NCBI GenBank assembly: GCA_013420905.1
Contig: JAAXNY010000001.1
Coordinates: forward strand, 6,820,001 to 6,884,000
Reading direction: 5' to 3'
DNA: 64,000 bases
From: Collybia mongolica
Lineage: Eukaryota; Basidiomycota; Agaricomycetes; Agaricales; Clitocybaceae
The notes under the pieces were generated by a model. That model searched no databases. It saw only the letters and a list, made by a program, of their open reading frames with translations, and was not told the origin of the DNA. Each line of letters opens with the position of its first letter. Position 1 is the stretch's first letter. Positions 44,235-56,369 of the stretch are shown piece after piece. The position numbers and the translations under genes are program-made.

Positions 44235-46386
44235 ATGGCTACTACATTTAGTACCGGGAGGAGGTTCTTTGGTGACGCAGGTAGCTTAAGATCATTTCGT
44301 GGCAACGACTCGCCAAAAACCCCCTCTTTAAAGGCCAGCTCTATGAAAGTAAAGAAGTCGGTGCCATTAATGCCAATGCCAATGCCGAGTCTTCTGGGAC
44401 TCAAACGTGGAGCACAGGGTGGAGGTGGTACGGTTGTAAGAAGTGGAATAAAGGACAAGGATGTTAACACCGCTGGTCTTGAACCAGCGGCGAATGTAAC
44501 AGAAATAGGGGCAACAGTACCTCTTGGGTATGTAACCACCGCCTATGATATCTTTGGCATCACTCAGCTTTTTATAGCCGTCCAAGTAAAGATGGTAAAG
44601 ATGTGGAAAACAACGTCCGCCCTCAGAATAGGTCTGTACAAGCTTTTTTTTGGTGTGAAGTTCTTCTCAAATAGTAGCTTTCAGTTCCAAGCCCTTGCAA
44701 AAATCACGGACCATCATTAGAATTATTTCTACCAAGTTTCGGTCGCGTTCCCCGCCGCCGACGTCACCCACCTCACCACGCTCCCCGAAACGAGTGCCGG
44801 CAGCCCCCTCAGATTTCACATCCAAGGAGAATCGTGAAGCTGCACTTCGAGAGCGTGGCTTACTCCCGCCTTTAAGGCCAAATAAAGACCTTAGTGTGTT
44901 GGAGCAAGAGCAAGATCAACACATCCCAGTTGTCGCAGCCGCCGATGAGGGGGGAGATGCCACAAAGGATCTGACTGCAGCCAATCTCGTCAAACAGGAG
45001 TGGGAAGCCAAGAATCGCCTAAAGAACCTTGATGTTACGCAGCGAGAGCGGATGAACACTTTTAAGTTTGGCGGACTGTCTTCTCCGGTACCCTCCATCA
45101 ACGATGAAAAACCGCAAGCAACTGAACTCGACACCGTTGTTGAGGTCGACACTCCTTTACCATCACCACTCAACACAACTGAGGATAACGATAAACAACA
45201 GCTTCCTGCTCTAGAACATTTGAACAGTCCGGAAGTATCTGCATCTGTATCTTTGTTAAGAAGTAATCCAGCTTTACATACCCTCGAGCCTGATGCGGAA
45301 ACAGCAAATGACAAGCCGTCTCTTACCCCAGATCGGGCTGCCACGCCGACGAAGATGAGTTTCGAGCCGCATCTCATTCCACTACCCCCCTCGCCTCACA
45401 GACCACGATCTTCTACCATGGAAAGTGACATCGACGCCGTTCCCACTCGTCTATTTGCTGCATCTATCCCTTTACCGCCATCACCTGTCTCTGTCTGTAT
45501 GCCAGATTTCAACCCGCAGGACTCCTCGCATTCCACCACTCAAGACATGAGTCTTAATCCTTCACACAACCGCACACAATCTTTCCCTTCCTTGCAGCCA
45601 ATATCTGAGTCTGGCTCAGAATCGATTACCACCCCCTCGCTGGAAGCTACATCCCAAACGATGACCGTCTCTACGCTGAGCATATCAGAATTATCTCCCA
45701 GAGGAAAACCAAACAATACGCTGAAAGTAAAAGTCCACGACCACAGCATCCCAATCATTATCGAGAGTCCGGTTGAGGAGGCATTGATCAAGAGCTCAAT
45801 CACAGACATCGACGTTGTTCATGATGAGCCTGAGCCGACTGAATTGGCGACAGCCAGTGATGATGAAGACACGGCACATCCATCTTCTTCTCCAGGGACG
45901 AGACATGGAGGATTAGCTGACCCAACTCCACCTAAGGAGGCGGCAGTGAATCGTAGAAAATCGATAAATCCGTTCAAACGCAATCAGACTCTGGAACCAT
46001 TGAATGCTTCGAGTCCGCTCACCAGAAGGCTCTCTATGGCAGCGTCCATCAATAACATACGCCGCTCTGTGGTGGGGAGTTTATCCCGCCCGAAATCCTC
46101 GATCAATACAGGGTCTTCAGGCCACAAAGCCTTTGATGCTTCACATCTCCCGCCATCGCCAACGGTTCCTACCGCCTTCTTAGACCAAGCGAGGAGTCCC
46201 ACTTCTCCCGTTAGTCCCACGAGAACCTTTTTCTCCTCGGCTCGTAGCCCAGTCCCAGAGAGCAGCTCCCAACCTCGACAGGCAGTGTCCCCTGTAATTC
46301 ATAGCCGAGGGACTATCCTCCAGGAAACAAACAATATCGAGGATGAGGAGAGTCGACGGATGACAGAACTTGCATTTTTGGGATAG
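44235..46386 (+). CDS. Disordered Ser/Pro-rich protein of unknown function
   Basis: Proposed three exons, 44235-44527, 44578-44631 and 44721-46386, give 670 aa in a continuous frame (…GATVPLG / RPSKDGKDVENNVRPQN / RIISTKFRSRSPPP…). The protein is dominated by Ser, Pro, Thr and acidic residues and contains many SP/TP sites (PPPTSPTSPRSPKR, LPPSPHRPRS), so it is a likely kinase target. One denser segment, NLVKQEWEAKNRLKNLDVTQ followed by RERMNTFKFGGL, may be a short helix. A second basic patch is RRKSINPFKRNQ. No enzyme domain, signal peptide or membrane segment is seen. I do not recognise the gene. The exon 1-exon 2 part is less certain than exon 3. Confidence 0.65.
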
Positions 46387-49254
46387 TGTTATGATCCCTG
46401 TTTCCTTTCTCTTTTTTTTTTTTTTTTTTTTGGTTTTAACCTCGGCGAACCCTCACACACACTCATTACTATTTCATTTCCTCTTGGTCGTCTGGTTCTC
46501 GTGTTTATGGGCATCACATCTTTTGGAACGCTCATTCAATGATATTGCTTTCAAGCTCTCATATTACTTAACATCTTATCAGTACCGAGGCAGAGGTGTA
46601 TCTCGTGGCTGGATTATCTTGTACCATCATTGGGTTATACCACTACACGTAGCACAATTATCATAATAATCACATCCTTATCACTCGTGTATTTGGGCAA
46701 GTGGACCATATCTCCGAGGATAACGTTTAACTTGGCCACCCGACCTACACGGAAGCTGGGATCCTACTTATGACGATATGTCCCACTCATTTGTGTGCTT
46801 GCTACAGTTATATGTGGGTACTAACAAATATGAAATTTTGCATTGCCACGATCGTAGGATAGTCACAAGACGGTTTTCCCTTGGGCCGCATCTCTAAAAA
46901 GATCCGCTTCTAAAAGATCCACCAATAACTGTTCTAGAATAGTTCAAGGTAGTAAGAATTAATATTCTCAAGGTCATGAGGTTGTAATTTTTTAATCAGA
47001 GGTTTTTTCAAAGGATTGCCTTTCCTGGTCTTTCTTGAAATCCATTCGCCCTAATTGATGATTCCACCGTGGTACTCGGAATGCGGTTGCAGCTTTAAAC
47101 ATGGAAGAGATCGAATTGGGAGTATTAGTATTCGCGGTTTAGATCGGTGGTACACACTACCAGTATTTCCAACGAAAATACAGCTAGGTGCGAGTTGTAT
47201 CCCATAGCCTACAGCATACATCTGATAGAACTCGGACTGCCAGACTATTTAATAAGGCTAGTATTTTTTTTATCGCTGGATTGAGCCGTTACTATAAATA
47301 AGTAATTACGAGATTCATGATGTTGTTATGATGTCGACGAAAAGATGTATGGCGCGGAACCGTCCGATCCTCAGTATCCCGTGGCCTGCCTCAGCGTGGT
47401 CCAGCGTCCCATTATCTCAAGCCTAGCCAAATCGGAGAGGTAGACATTCAGATTCCGTGGAGAATCGGACGCGACACGAGTAGCGCGGGCTCACCCCCAC
47501 CCCGCCGGAATACAACACGTTCAATACAATACTTTTTTGCAAGGTTGAAGACGTTTTCTAGATGGATTGGATGTCCCATTACCTACTATCAGGCGGATTC
47601 GTTTTTTGAAAGATTGCTTTTTTTTCAAACTATCGTGTAGTACGTGACTACAACTCCTAAAGTTGGCAGATATCATCAAGGCCCAGAGCATCGGAGAGTT
47701 TGCGCCTAAAGCATTCTGGTCCACCGCGACACAGAATTTATCTGTAATGGGTGACCAACGATATTAGGTTCGTCAGGTTGATCTAGAAGCTTTAGTGGGG
47801 TCTGGAAAGTACCGAAGGTTATATATGTCGGTAGATGTTCTGGTCGATGCCGCGGAGAAAATGAAACTGTCAATATGTCCGGATAACAGACTCTGTGGCA
47901 GCGTCGATGACGGAACATACGCCTGAGATCGAAAGGTTTTCGCACCGTGCAGTGCAGCACAGGTAGTACGTTAGGCGATCGTGGTGGTTCTTTGAAGTGG
48001 TGTGTAAACGCCATGGGTGCGGTTGGCCAAGGGGTATTACTTCTAGGTATACTTCTTCATTGTTACCATGTCGTAATTGTTATCATTGCGATGCAGAGGG
48101 TGATCATACGAAGCGAGACGGAATCTGAAAAGACAGAAATCTGTGCTTCTCATGTAGTCAGCTGAGATTGATGGAACCTTGATCTCCAATAGTCATCCAC
48201 GAAACAGTCGTGGGGTCAGGCGAAAGACAAGCCTTGTATAGATATATTCTTGAAAAGGAAGGGGGACCTGTCAAGCAAAAAAAAAATGGTGTGAAGGGGA
48301 TGTCTCGCATACGATAACACCGCCGTAAAAGATACCCTATGTCCCACCCCTTTTCAAGAGGTGGTGTGAGTTTGCCTTCAGCGCCCCATGTGCTACAAAC
48401 AAGTGTGTCTGTTCCTCAAACATCATCGAATCCTCAGGGCCAGCCATTCGAAGGGTTGACTGACTCATCAGCAGTCGCGGACTTAGTAGGGGTGCCCTCG
48501 GGTTCTCGATCAAGTTGGGGAATATTGGGCGAGGATTGTGATGGTTTGCTTTTCTGAGATATCAATAGAGTATTTGGGTGTATTTGGATCTTATGGCCCA
48601 CGCCCCCCATTGTTTGTGGGGAAGTCGATCTCTGGAGCGGTGGATTCGGAATGGGAGCCCTGTGGGATCTAGCAAGCCGACTGGAGCGTCCCAGACGCAT
48701 CCGAAGAGCTTCACATGCATCCCGCCTGGCTGTGATTTTTGATAATAGTACTATCAAATGCATCGCTTAAGCTGGACCTGGACTTGGGATGACTCTGGAT
48801 CTAGATCAGGGGATTTCATCACGGAAGCCCGAGTCCGAATTGAGTTGGAAGCGTCTACGAATTCAAAAAAGTCGGCACTGGTGCCGTTCTGCTACGTCGC
48901 ATATCTTGGTAAGTAAGTAACAGTTGCCGCTGGTACAGCCTCACTAAAAATGTTTACAGATACCCATGCACATATATGGAGGTAGTTGTTGCTGGGAGCA
49001 AGGATGCCGAGAGGTCTGTGCGTGAGGAAATCGGGAAGATAACCTCGATAAGGTCGTGTCGAATGCGGGTTAGACCGGATTTAGAGTTGCAACTCAATAA
49101 GATCAATTTAACGTCCGCAAATATGAAACACGTGGTATATTATTGGTATTTTGGACTCCACCGTGCATTATAAAGGTCTGATGACCGTTTTTACTATCTT
49201 TCCCCCCTACCTTCATCTTGTCTTTCACTCCCTCACGCACTTACAAAACCCAAA
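46387..49254. other. Long intergenic region
   Basis: About 2.9 kb. A run of 19 T follows the preceding stop near 46411. Minor coding-like pieces occur at 48339-48557 and about 48620-48768 (+, including WDLASRLERPRRIRRASHAS), but they lack a start, splice sites or a known motif. Otherwise nothing recognised. Confidence 0.5.
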
Positions 49255-50016
49255 ATGTCGTCCAACAACTTCACCAGAGAGCACAAGCCTTCAGACCCAA
49301 TTGCTATCAACACTTCCACTCGCAGAGGCCGATCCGCCTCCGTCTCATCAGGATCGTCTAGTGCAACGAGCTCGCCTGAATTACAAACCCCTGCATCTTC
49401 CTCTCAGCGTATTAGTATCCCTTCGCCTGGAAGCTCACCTATCCTGTCATATTTCCTCGCCCAATCGCCCACCAACAAAACTCCGGCATCTGCAACGTTT
49501 CCGTTCAATCGCAAATTTGGACCACCTCCCGTCTTCGAGGGTACGTGATTCTGAGTGTCGTATATTCGTGTACTTACTATGGCCTGTAGAAGAGGAGGAA
49601 GTGCCTGCTACTGTACACGCCCGTCGTGCCAGTACTGTCGTTGCCGGCCGTTTCACACAACCCCTGACGGCGCCTCTCCCTGAAAGTCAGTCGGACCGTG
49701 GGACTGGTCTTTTGCGAAGGCTCTCTCTAAGCAACGGAGCTTTTGCGAAGGTGAGTCGTTTCTCCTTGTCAACAATTCAAGAGTTGGACGTTGAATATCG
49801 GCCCCTCAGCCACGCCTTGATCGGATTGCCCGCCCACTCTCTCCTCCGAGCCCACCTCCTAACAGTGCCGTCTCTCCCACTTTAAAGAATGCCCCATTCT
49901 CTCGCGAGGGAAAACCGCGACGGTCAGCCACTATCAATGAAGGGGTGAAGCCTCGTCGAGCTCCATCACCCATGGGCGAACGTATTTTAAAGGGGCACTT
50001 TGATGGATTCAACTGA
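49255..50016 (+). CDS. Small disordered Ser/Pro-rich protein, unknown function
   Basis: Three exons, 49255-49540, 49590-49750 and 49810-50016, give 217 aa with consistent phases. The sequence is Ser/Pro-rich and begins MSSNNFTREHKPSDPIAINT. It includes SSPILSYFLAQSPTNK, ARRASTVVAGRFTQPL, GLLRRLSLSNGAFAK and a conserved-looking end, RRAPSPMGERILKGHFDGFN. RRAS, RRLS and RRSA are basophilic kinase (PKA-type) consensus sites, suggesting phospho-regulation. The pattern recurs in basidiomycete proteomes as far as I recall, but I know of no assigned role. Confidence 0.75.
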
Positions 50017-50657
50017 ATACTTCAAGTCGCCATCTTGCCTGCTTCCTCTGTTAATTCTTCTTTGCGCCCACGGGGTCTTTCACCCGTCCTTGGTCATGCT
50101 TTCCGTTCTCGGCAGGATACCCGCAACCGCCCGTGAATTGTACGATAATCTTTTCATCATCTTTGGGACACCGAAGAAGTATGTCTGCTCCCTTCCTTGG
50201 TTCAAACCTCGCGCAATTTATTTTGGTATCTCTTAATACCTTCCGCTCTATCACCACTGTACCAACATCCACACGCCCCCCCACCTGTTATAATTCCCCT
50301 TCGGTAGCCGATGTGGGCACCACTCTCGTTTGCTATGATCGTAGGCTCTTTGATTACGTTACATATCAGGTGAGTTTTCTGTTTCTTCGTCGAACTATAT
50401 AATCTCAGTTGTGACATGATCAGATGAAACCAAGAAATGTATACTCATACAACCACTGTATCATCAAAATCATAATTGTGTTTGGACTCTTGTTTCTATT
50501 CATTCGTTTTCTGTACATCGATTGTACCATCAGGTTACCAAAATGCGAAACATTTCTACGATAGTTGTATAATGGGAAATGATCAAATGACCGAGTACTC
50601 TAAGTATAGGTAATCAATAGCACTCGCTATGATACAGGCATTGGCTCCAGTATTGTC
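50017..50657. other. Convergent intergenic region
   Basis: Between the small Ser/Pro-rich gene (+) and CTF8 (-). No gene recognised. Confidence 0.5.
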
Positions 50658-51153
50658 TCACGTTGGACGTCCAACAATCGGCATGGGACGCTTGGAAAAT
50701 ACAATCTTACGTTTGACAACAGCAACGGCGTCCCAACTTGCTATCGTTGGGGGTGAATCATGAGGTATTTCCATATGTTCCATTATCGCATCATCCTCAC
50801 GATCAGGGGACGCTGATGACGTGGTATTAGAACGGATTAGAACCGCGAGAGGTTTTGGCAACGTGGTGATCTTTCCCTCAAGAAGATGGTGTCCAATCCG
50901 CAGTGTTGGCTTATTCTATCAGAGAAACAGTGGATAAGCGGCCAGTTGGACATGAAGAACGTAGGCTCACAGTTGCTTCCTCAACTTTCAGTTTCCCCAC
51001 TAATTTCCCATCCCTTTCGCTCGGGAGGTTATATTCAACTTCCAGGGTGCCTTGGAGCTCGATAAGGACGATCTCGTCGTGTGAGATTTTAGCCAGACCT
51101 GGAGGGAGTTTGGGGATCGTGGATGAAGACGCGATTGTAATCGGTACAATCAT
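50658..51153 (-). CDS. CTF8: CTF8, subunit of the alternative clamp loader, with an apparent frameshift
   Basis: Ctf8 works with Ctf18 and Dcc1 in the RFC-like complex that loads PCNA and supports sister-chromatid cohesion. Exon 1 (51153-50971, 61 codons) reads MIVPITIASSSTIPKLPPGL then AKISHDEIVLIELQGTLEVE. Exon 2 starts at 50916 with NKPTLRIGHHLL, but the frame then meets TGA. One base further on, the other frame continues EGKITTLPKPLAVLIRS and ends KIVFSKRPMPIVGRPT at 50658. The family motif is GHHLLEGK, so one extra T appears in CTTCTTTGAG (plus strand CTCAAAGAAG, 50877-50886). No GT-AG intron can absorb it. Either the assembly has a 1-bp error or this copy is broken. Everything else about the gene looks maintained. 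Confidence 0.82.
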
Positions 51154-51532
51154 ATCGGCTGTCTTGGTATGCGAATACTCAAACCTCGCGTACTTTGAAC
51201 GGTTTAAATTAAAAGGAAGTGTGAACGAACGCGTTGACATTGACCGCGTCGCGTGTTGTTGTGGCTTCTTTGGTCAAAGACGATCTGGGTTCCATGACTT
51301 TCTTGGGTCTCTCTACAAATGTCGTTTGGATAGTCTCGTCCTCTGATCCTTCGATACACAACTAAATCTGTCTTGACAATGGGAGCAGGGGTTGAGATCA
51401 CTGGCCTTGAGGTACATGTAACATTTCCGAGTCGTTCCGTTGGAATGGGATATATGCGCGGGTATAAGTCTTTGTAGCAATGACAAAGTAGTAATGTCAA
51501 CGAGTAACACTATTGATATGTATATCCTACAG
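51154..51532. other. Spacer between CTF8 and ATG15
   Basis: 379 bp between the ATG15 stop and the CTF8 start, both on the minus strand. It should hold the ATG15 3' UTR and the CTF8 promoter. No gene recognised. Confidence 0.5.
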
Positions 51533-53088
51533 TTAACTATATTCCCAGCTGTAACATTCCTGCAAAACTATTGAGTTTCCTGGGAGGAGTGAAGATTGTC
51601 AATTGACTCACTACACAATCATCCTCGGGTTTGGCTTCCGGAACTTCCCTGCCAACTTCTACACTCGGAGCCCACGGTACAGAGAGTAATCTTTCTATAA
51701 CAGCAACAATGCCGTGTGCACGAATATCTACAGGCCATGACAAATTTGAGACAGTATCGTAGAAAATAGTCTTGCCGAGATGACAACTGGTGATTGTTTT
51801 TGTGAGCAATTGCTTATTCCGATGCAACGTACACAAACCGGGTTTCTAGAGCATATCCTCCGAGTGCGCATGATGACAATACGCCAGTACAAGTTCCCAT
51901 TGGTATTGGATCGGCGGAATGATACACATGAGTAATGTGGTGTGTCGAAGGCTGAGTTCGTTTATCAATAAATGGCGTGCGTCTAGGACTTGGAACTTAC
52001 GGGAGAGGGAAGGTGTAGTCGAGTTGCAGCCATTCGCTCTCCAGGGGCTTCAAAAGTTACAACAGGAGCACCGAACGTTGCCCCCAGGAGGCTAGCTAGA
52101 GATCCCCCGAGGGAGTGTCCGATAATCCATATAGTTGAGTCAGGACTACGCGAAGGTTAACTGCGTTGGATGTTCTCTAGGATATGTTACTCACTACATA
52201 TAGGTAAGGTTATTGTATAAATTCTGTGAAAGTAATTGGTTACATTCCATCGCATTTGTAAACCTAAAGAGGATGACTTACTGTCCCAATGGGATAAAAT
52301 AAACTATCCTCAATGAGTGCTTCCTCTACACATTGTTGATCACAATTCCAACCTCCACGATAGCACCCACACACAGTAGTCCATGTCCAATCAATACGAG
52401 CGCAGCAACAGCTGAAAAGAAGATTGTCGTTAATCTTGTCTTTCTTACCCGTTGGTCCAGTGCCTCCGAATATCCCTGCTGAGGTCCCTTTTATGGACAA
52501 TACGACAGTTTTGTTGTCTGGGGTTGCGAAAACATGACCACGGAAGCCGTCTGCATCTGGCTCCCATCCAAACGGATAAGTCTATGAGGCAATGTGTCGT
52601 AGAATGAGAAATCATTGTGATACGAAACAGGTGTGACATACGCTGTTCCAACCTTCATCTAATTCGTACCAGGCTGAATCGTCTGGTTGGACATATGCAT
52701 TGTTGGCCATCTTTGCGAGTTCTAGGAGTGTTTCTCGGCTTTCTACGTCAGGGGAAATTATTTCCTCTTCTTCCCATTGCAATGACTCGCTTTGCCCAAT
52801 TTTCATTGAACGTCTCCGAGCGTTTGAGAACGCGTCAAATGATGGCGGTTTGAATGATGTTATTGGCCTTGTCTGTATGTTGTATATGTTGCCATCGGGT
52901 GTATGGGCATTAGAATGTGCTTGTGGTAGGACGTCGGAAAATATAACATGAGTAGACGTTGAGACTGCGTGGAGGTGTCGAAGTTCAAATTGGAGGCGTG
53001 GTGGGTTCAGAGTGGCTTGAGGTGACCTATTTTGTGGAAAAAGGCTAAGGAGAGGTAGAAGAAGACTTGTCAATGTTGCAGGCAGCAT
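51533..53088 (-). CDS. ATG15: Autophagic body lipase Atg15
   Basis: Seven exons, 53088-52642, 52581-52282, 52223-52195, 52145-52001, 51951-51839, 51786-51612 and 51559-51533, give 411 aa; all phases agree. The N-terminus [17 protein letters not shown] is a signal-anchor helix, which in the family delivers the enzyme to the vacuole through the endosome. The lipase elbow is [15 protein letters not shown] (Ser nucleophile). The Asp in [13 protein letters not shown] and the His in DIRAHGI are the likely rest of the triad. The cysteine-rich block [14 protein letters not shown] and the end [12 protein letters not shown] are Atg15 hallmarks. Atg15 breaks the membrane of autophagic bodies in the vacuole. 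The frame upstream of 53088 opens only with TTG, so this ATG is the start. Confidence 0.93.
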
Positions 53089-53552
53089 CAGGCATAACAA
53101 TGAAAAGTCGAATTAAGATTAGACGTTGATAGACCTCTTGAATGACGCAGAGATGGCTGCACATCAAGTAGTTCAGATTCAGCCTTGCCAAGCTTTCGGG
53201 ATATCCTAAATATAGAGTAAACGAAGTTTCAAATCGTTTAGGCTCGGGCTGGGGTGACGAAGGGAACACATTCAATTGCAGAAAATAGGCAATACTAATT
53301 TACAATATGAAAAATTGCAGTGAATGATAGGAATAATCTAAGAAATGCAAATGACTGTCGTGATTGTGTAGTGAAAGTGTAATTTATGATGAATGTGAGT
53401 GACATGGGAAGGTGTGAGCCATGTCTAAGGACCCTGTACAACGAGTATTCACTATATAGGATCGAAATTACCGGGAAATTAAAAGCTATCTTGTAGCAAG
53501 TTAGAATAATTATCGGTAAGACGGCAAAATTAGTGCGTGGATGTCGATACTT
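53089..53552. other. Spacer between ATG15 and neutral trehalase
   Basis: 464 bp, AT-rich, holding the ATG15 promoter and the trehalase 3' UTR. No gene recognised. Confidence 0.5.
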
Positions 53553-56369
53553 CTAGCCTGATATTTTCAAAGCTTCCATTGCCAGACCAAGGGGATCTGT
53601 GTCTGGCAGGTTGCTGTTCATCAGAGCTACCTCTGCGTTAGAGACTGAACCGAAGAAAACTTCAGGGCTGGTACAAGCAGCAACAGCACGACGCATATGA
53701 GTGGTAAGGAACGAAAGGCCGACTTGATAGGCAGCTGGCCGAGAAAAAGTGACTTAGACGATTTTGTGTAGCAAGATCGATCAACCACATACAATTCATC
53801 CATCCAAAACCTTCGCGAGGGACCATCTTGAAGTCGATGCCCTGGTTTCCGTACTCCGCGTCGACTAAGTGAGAGAGTTTGACAGCATCAAACTAAGAGT
53901 ATCGACAAGTGTGTCAGCATGAACGAGATTCCGTCTAATTGAACGAACCTTTTCCGGCACGACTCCATTGAAATCCACGAAGGCTGTTGTCATCCTGATA
54001 TATGTGTCAGTAACATGGTGCAAGGAAGCTGAACGAAGACTCACATATAAAGGAACCTGTATGCAAGTCGTTGAGCTTCTTCGAGGTAGCCATAACGTTC
54101 GAGTCCAACCCAGATCATGATCTGGTGAGGGGGCCTAGATTGGGTTTGTTTGAAGTTTCCCAAAGGTACAGAATGATGAAACTTACCATGCATATCTATA
54201 AATAAATGGTCAGTTTCACCGGAAGAAAGGAAAAAACTGCGACATACGGATAGTCCCACTGTCGGTTCGGACGGTCCAAAGAGATTTTACCACGAGACTC
54301 CTCCGTTCCAGAAACAACTCCACCAAGGACTTCAAATTTCCTTAACGACTGAGTCCTATACAAATAAAGATTACAAGTGAGCATTTCCCAAGTATGTCAG
54401 TCACAGCAATGGACCACGACACATACACAAGGTTCCAGCATTGTTCCTCACTGGCACAACCTGCCCACAAGGGCCAGAACGACGTGACGCTCTCATACAA
54501 AATCTGCTTCCCTTGCACGGTATCATAATCGAAGTAGAGACTTTTGCTCTCGTTCCACAGATACTTGTCGATCATATCCCTTCTGAAATCAGCCCTTTCA
54601 AACCATTCTTCGCTCGTCTGAAACCGGCTCCGGGAACTCTCCCTGTACGGATTTGCATATGCCTCCACTGAGGGTGGGAAGGGAGCCAAAGAGAAGTCCT
54701 CATCTAACTCCAACTCATCATCGAACACCTCTCGAATAGCAGTTCCAATGTCGACTTCATACTTGTACAGCAGAGACTGTAAATCAATAGTACCGAGGTT
54801 CGCGCAACGCTTTTCGAATCGATAGGTGGTATCATGACCGGACTCGCGCACGGCACGATCGTGCAAGAAGTATTCGTCCAAATCGGGTTCTTTGATAATG
54901 CCGTCGTTGTATTTCTCACTGAACTCGAGAACAGATATACCGTGTTTCGCTGCGAAGGGTTCGAGGACATGGGTGAAATGGGTGGCTTCGGTCTCAGGGG
55001 GGATCCCAAGACCATCAGGTCTGTAACGTGAAAGTCCTGTTTTGGGGTCTATGCGAGGCTCTGCCACCCAGATAGTGTGATATTCTTTAATGGCAGCTTG
55101 GATTGCGCGCTTAAGCCATTGTCGGTTCGATTCCAGATCCGAGCGATCGAGTTGGTTGTAGATCTGGAGCGCCATATCGGTCAGGAATGGGGGTTGAGTT
55201 CGGCAAAGGTAGTAGCTGCGACTGCCATTCAAAATCTTGCCATAATGTTTAATCTCGAAGATGAAATGATCGACCATCCCCTTGGCCATACTGACTTGAC
55301 CATCAACGAGGAGGCCTAGAGCGATGAAGTATGAGTCCCAGTTATATAACTAGTGATGTAATAGTAAACAAAGCGCTCAAATAAGGTGCTGAAGAAATAC
55401 CTCGTTGAACCGTGCTCCTGGTACGATGAATGGAATACCTTTGAGAGTCTTTCCACCCCTCCCGTCGTCAACTTCATTCATGGCCAGAGCAAGTATACCA
55501 GGTTTGGAGTTCAGGCTCTTTACAAAAGCGGGATCATCCGGCTTCTCCGGGAGAACCTGGACATCGAGGTTCATGTGTGGCTTTTCCCTTGCAACTTTTC
55601 TGTAATATTCTGCCATGGCTGGCTCACCATGAGGTACGTAGATGCGAGGATTGACGCGCCCCGTTCGGTTTTTGGGATCAGCAGTGATGATCTCGAGGCC
55701 ATCTCCGTCAATGCGACGTGTAAGAGAATGCCAGAAGGAGTTCTTGATCATGCGCGATAGACGGTCAACAGGGTTCTCAGTGAGGCGAGCTTCATCCAGG
55801 ACAATACGTTTTCGGTTATGATCGCGTGCAAGAGCTAACTCTTGGAGCAAGTTAGACAACATGTACGTGCCCTGCATGGTCGAATATTGGTTACTATATC
55901 AGAGCATAGGATGCAGGAAACGTACCCGGATATCAAACGTTTTGAAACCATTGCTCGTAGCAGTACCTAGAGCCATCATCTTCGGGCCTGCATCTGTAAC
56001 ACTGATCTGGAAGTCACCATCCGTGTCTTCTTGTTCCAACACAACCCGGATTGTCTCTTCCACGTCAATGAGGAATCTCCGTGGTCCTGTGACACTCTTT
56101 TCGTCATGCGACATGCGACGTGGCCTGAGATGCCAGTCTTCTTGGAAGGCTGGCAGTCTCTTGGGGTTGTACCCATGAATGTGGGACTAGTATGAACCGT
56201 TATCTCTGCGCCATAAAAAATCCATGAGGTGGCTTACATGGCTGTATGTTCGAGAGCGAGTATATGTCTCGCCACCACCATAGTAGGTAGCAGCGTCGAC
56301 ATTTATGGGCCTGGAGGCGTGTTCCTCGACGAAAGTCACCCCGGTTGGGTGGTTGAGTGCAGGGGCCAT
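53553..56369 (-). CDS. NTH1: Neutral trehalase, GH37
   Basis: Cytosolic trehalase that splits trehalose into two glucose. About nine exons; the first are 56369-56238 and 56186 downward. The N-terminal regulatory part has [10 protein letters not shown], a PKA-type RRxS site, then [17 protein letters not shown], the calcium-binding-like loop of Nth1. The catalytic barrel shows [12 protein letters not shown] / [31 protein letters not shown] (the second GH37 signature) and REGFGWMN near the end. The protein stops ...[11 protein letters not shown] at 53553. In yeast, PKA phosphorylation followed by 14-3-3 binding activates Nth1, and the same mode is likely here. One exon junction falls inside the GH37 signature (QWDYPY/GWAP). 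I followed the frame throughout without finding a break. Confidence 0.93.

Noticed and set aside
48339..48557. 72-aa frame on the plus strand
   Set aside because: Low-complexity, no splice partner, no recognisable motif; kept only as a note in the intergenic entry.
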